Source: Methylocystis sp. MJC1
GTDB lineage: Bacteria; Pseudomonadota; Alphaproteobacteria; Rhizobiales; Beijerinckiaceae
Assembly (NCBI RefSeq): GCF_026427715.1
Contig: NZ_CP107558.1
Span: 3,627,001 to 3,691,000 of the forward strand
Direction of reading: 5' to 3'
Length of the DNA: 64,000 nt
Shown here in pieces: positions 62,319 through 64,000 of this stretch. The position numbers and the translations under genes were made by a program. The notes beneath the pieces were generated by a model that was not told the DNA's origin, searched no databases, and worked only from the letters and a program-made list of their open reading frames with translations. Each line of letters opens with the position of its first letter. The stretch's first letter is position 1.

Positions 62319-62373
62319 AGCGTCTCACCCCGGCGACATTTCCGCCGGAATGGGGCGCGGCGCTTTGTCGCCC

Positions 62374-64000
62374 TTATGCCGGGCGCTTGCGCGGCGCCAG
62401 GGGATGGTCCGAGGTCGGGACGAGCTGGTCGAGCCCGCGGATTTCCGCATGGCCGCCCTTGTTATGGTAGTCCTCGCAGAAATGATGGAGATTTTCCATC
62501 ACCGTGTGGTCGACGGTCGCCGTTTCGGAGAGATCGAAGAAAACCTTCTTGCCCGGCGGGATAGAGGTAAGGTCGTTCTTGAGCGCAAGATAATTGCCGA
62601 AGAAGGCCGCGCCCTTCACCTGCACATGGTAGACGCCGGGCGACGTCTCCTCGATCGAGCGGTCGAGCTTGATCACATCAGCCCAAGGGATGCTGCGCCA
62701 GAAATGGAAGGCCAGCTCCGCCAGCACGCCGATGGCGACGCCAATGAGAAGGTCGGTCGCGAGCACGCCGACGATGGTGATGACGAAGACGCCCAGCTGG
62801 TCCCAGCCGATCGCCAGAGTTTTCTTGAACTCGCGCGGCGACGCCAGCCGATAGCCCGTGAAGACCAGGAGCGCCGCCAGCGAGGCGAGCGGGATCTCGT
62901 GGATCAGCTTCGGGAAAAGGGCGACGAAGACGAGCAGGAAGAGCCCGTGGAAGAAATTGGCCCAGCCCGTTTTCGCGCCATTGTTGACGTTGGCTGAGCT
63001 ACGGACGATTTCCGCGATCATCGGCAAGCCGCCAATCAGACCGCAGATAGCGTTGCCGACGCCCACCGCCGCGATATCGCGGTTGAGATCGGACGTGCGC
63101 TTGTAGGGGTCGAGCTTGTCGACCGCGGCGGCGCTCAGCAGGCTTTCGAGACTGCCGACGAGGGCGATGGTGACGACCTGCTGCCAGAAGACGAGATGGC
63201 CGACGAGCGCGAAATCGGGCGCGGCGAAGCCCGCCAGGAAATTCTCCGGCAAGGTGACGAGGAACTTCGGGCCGATCGTGAATTCATGATGCGGCAGGAA
63301 GACCATGTCCGGCAGGAAGAGGTATTTGTGCTCATCCTCGATGTCGAAATATTTGCCGAGGGCCATGCCGAGCAAGACGACGAGCAAAGGCGCCGGGATC
63401 ATCTTGAGCTTGGGATTTCCAACGAAGGTCCACAGCGCCAGAATGCCCAGACCCAGAAAGCCGATGACCGCGACCTCTGGATTCATATCCCTCAAGCTTG
63501 CCGGGATGGCGCCGATGGTCTGGAACAGCGTCTGCGCATCGGGCTTCACGCCGAGCATGACGTGAATCTGCTTGGCCATGATGATGATGCCGATCGCCGC
63601 CAGCATGCCGTGCACGGCCGAAGACGGGAAGAAGGCGCTCATCTTGCCGGCCTTCATCACGCCCATGAGAATCTGCAGCAGGGAGGCGAAGAAGATCGCA
63701 GCGAGCGTATAGCGATAGCCCGCCATGGCGTTGCCGTCGCCGAGCTCCCCCACTGAATCGAGGATCACGACGATCAGGCCGGCCGCCGGCCCCATGATGG
63801 TGACGTAGGAGCCGTTGACGCGGGAAACCAGAAGCCCGCCCACGATGGCGCTGATGATGCCCGCCTGAGGCGGAAAGCCAGAGGCCATGGCGATGCCGAG
63901 GCACAAGGGCAAGGCGATCAGGAACACAAGGAAGCCCGATATGATGTCGGAGCGCCAGCTTTCGAAAAGCCCGGCGAACCCTGACTTGGGCGGCGAGGTG
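62374..64000 (-). CDS. SulP-family inorganic anion transporter (5' end outside window)
   Basis: The N-terminus runs past the window end (the last readable codons include LFESWRSDIISGFLVFLIAL). About 540 residues are visible: the SLC26/SulP transmembrane core (LPLCLGIAMASGFPPQAGII and GPAAGLIVVILDSVG) and a C-terminal STAS domain (FDLSETATVDHTVMENLHHF). SulP proteins carry sulfate, or bicarbonate in BicA-like members. It is the same strand and directly upstream of the Ehr-like operon with a 130-bp gap holding a hairpin. The substrate is not decided here. Confidence 0.93.
   Translation of the reverse strand, partial: TSPPKSGFAGLFESWRSDIISGFLVFLIALPLCLGIAMASGFPPQAGIISAIVGGLLVSRVNGSYVTIMGPAAGLIVVILDSVGELGDGNAMAGYRYTLAAIFFASLLQILMGVMKAGKMSAFFPSSAVHGMLAAIGIIIMAKQIHVMLGVKPDAQTLFQTIGAIPASLRDMNPEVAVIGFLGLGILALWTFVGNPKLKMIPAPLLVVLLGMALGKYFDIEDEHKYLFLPDMVFLPHHEFTIGPKFLVTLPENFLAGFAAPDFALVGHLVFWQQVVTIALVGSLESLLSAAAVDKLDPYKRTSDLNRDIAAVGVGNAICGLIGGLPMIAEIVRSSANVNNGAKTGWANFFHGLFLLVFVALFPKLIHEIPLASLAALLVFTGYRLASPREFKKTLAIGWDQLGVFVITIVGVLATDLLIGVAIGVLAELAFHFWRSIPWADVIKLDRSIEETSPGVYHVQVKGAAFFGNYLALKNDLTSIPPGKKVFFDLSETATVDHTVMENLHHFCEDYHNKGGHAEIRGLDQLVPTSDHPLAPRKRPA

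Overview
The window is high-GC bacterial DNA that most resembles an alphaproteobacterium of the order Hyphomicrobiales (Rhizobiales). The evidence is a complete PhyR-NepR-EcfG general stress module, a Usg-family gene, a tRNA-His with A73, secreted low-complexity Gly/Tyr/Arg proteins and a bufferin-type peptide. A methanotroph-like relative (Methylocystis or Methylosinus) is plausible but is inference; no phylogenetic marker was tested.

Layout. 1-9,000 is chromosomal backbone: the end of a Cu+-ATPase that runs in frame into a CopZ-like domain across a palindromic repeat, an XRE-cupin regulator, a membrane protein that joins a dead serine-recombinase domain to DUF1236, bacterioferritin with its ferredoxin, glycerol kinase, MutY and a DUF721/DciA-like protein. 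8,995-21,471 is an integrative element at tRNA-His. It is bounded by perfect 50-bp direct repeats and has an integrase, an AlpA-like factor, a RepA-like ATPase, repeated putative arm sites at both ends, AT-rich methyltransferase and glycosyltransferase cargo, an intact IS5-type element with a passenger gene, and IS66 and HsdR remnants.

22,000-37,400 is an envelope region: a flavoprotein disulfide reductase, a double-barrel outer-membrane protein, an Omp25/31-like barrel, three ModA-like binding proteins without a transporter, and, divergently, a two-partner secretion pair followed directly by ExbB, ExbD and TonB. 37,500-50,300 is a patchwork: a membrane-anchored Mrr-like nuclease, small membrane and secreted proteins, Dps, the PhyR/NepR/EcfG/histidine kinase module with matching EcfG promoters, a Nudix hydrolase, an L,D-transpeptidase, an HtrA protease, Usg and an orphan bufferin. 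50,340-54,690 is a heavy-metal RND pump with its adaptor. 55,119-62,244 is a tight six-gene operon for an energy-converting-hydrogenase-related (Ehr-type) membrane complex whose large subunit lacks the nickel ligands. It is followed by a SulP anion transporter cut by the window end.

The best candidates for little-described biology are the two-partner secretion/Ton locus with its ModA-like neighbours, the Ehr-type complex beside SulP, the recombinase-DUF1236 membrane fusion, and the IS element whose passenger gene takes its stop codon from the insertion target.
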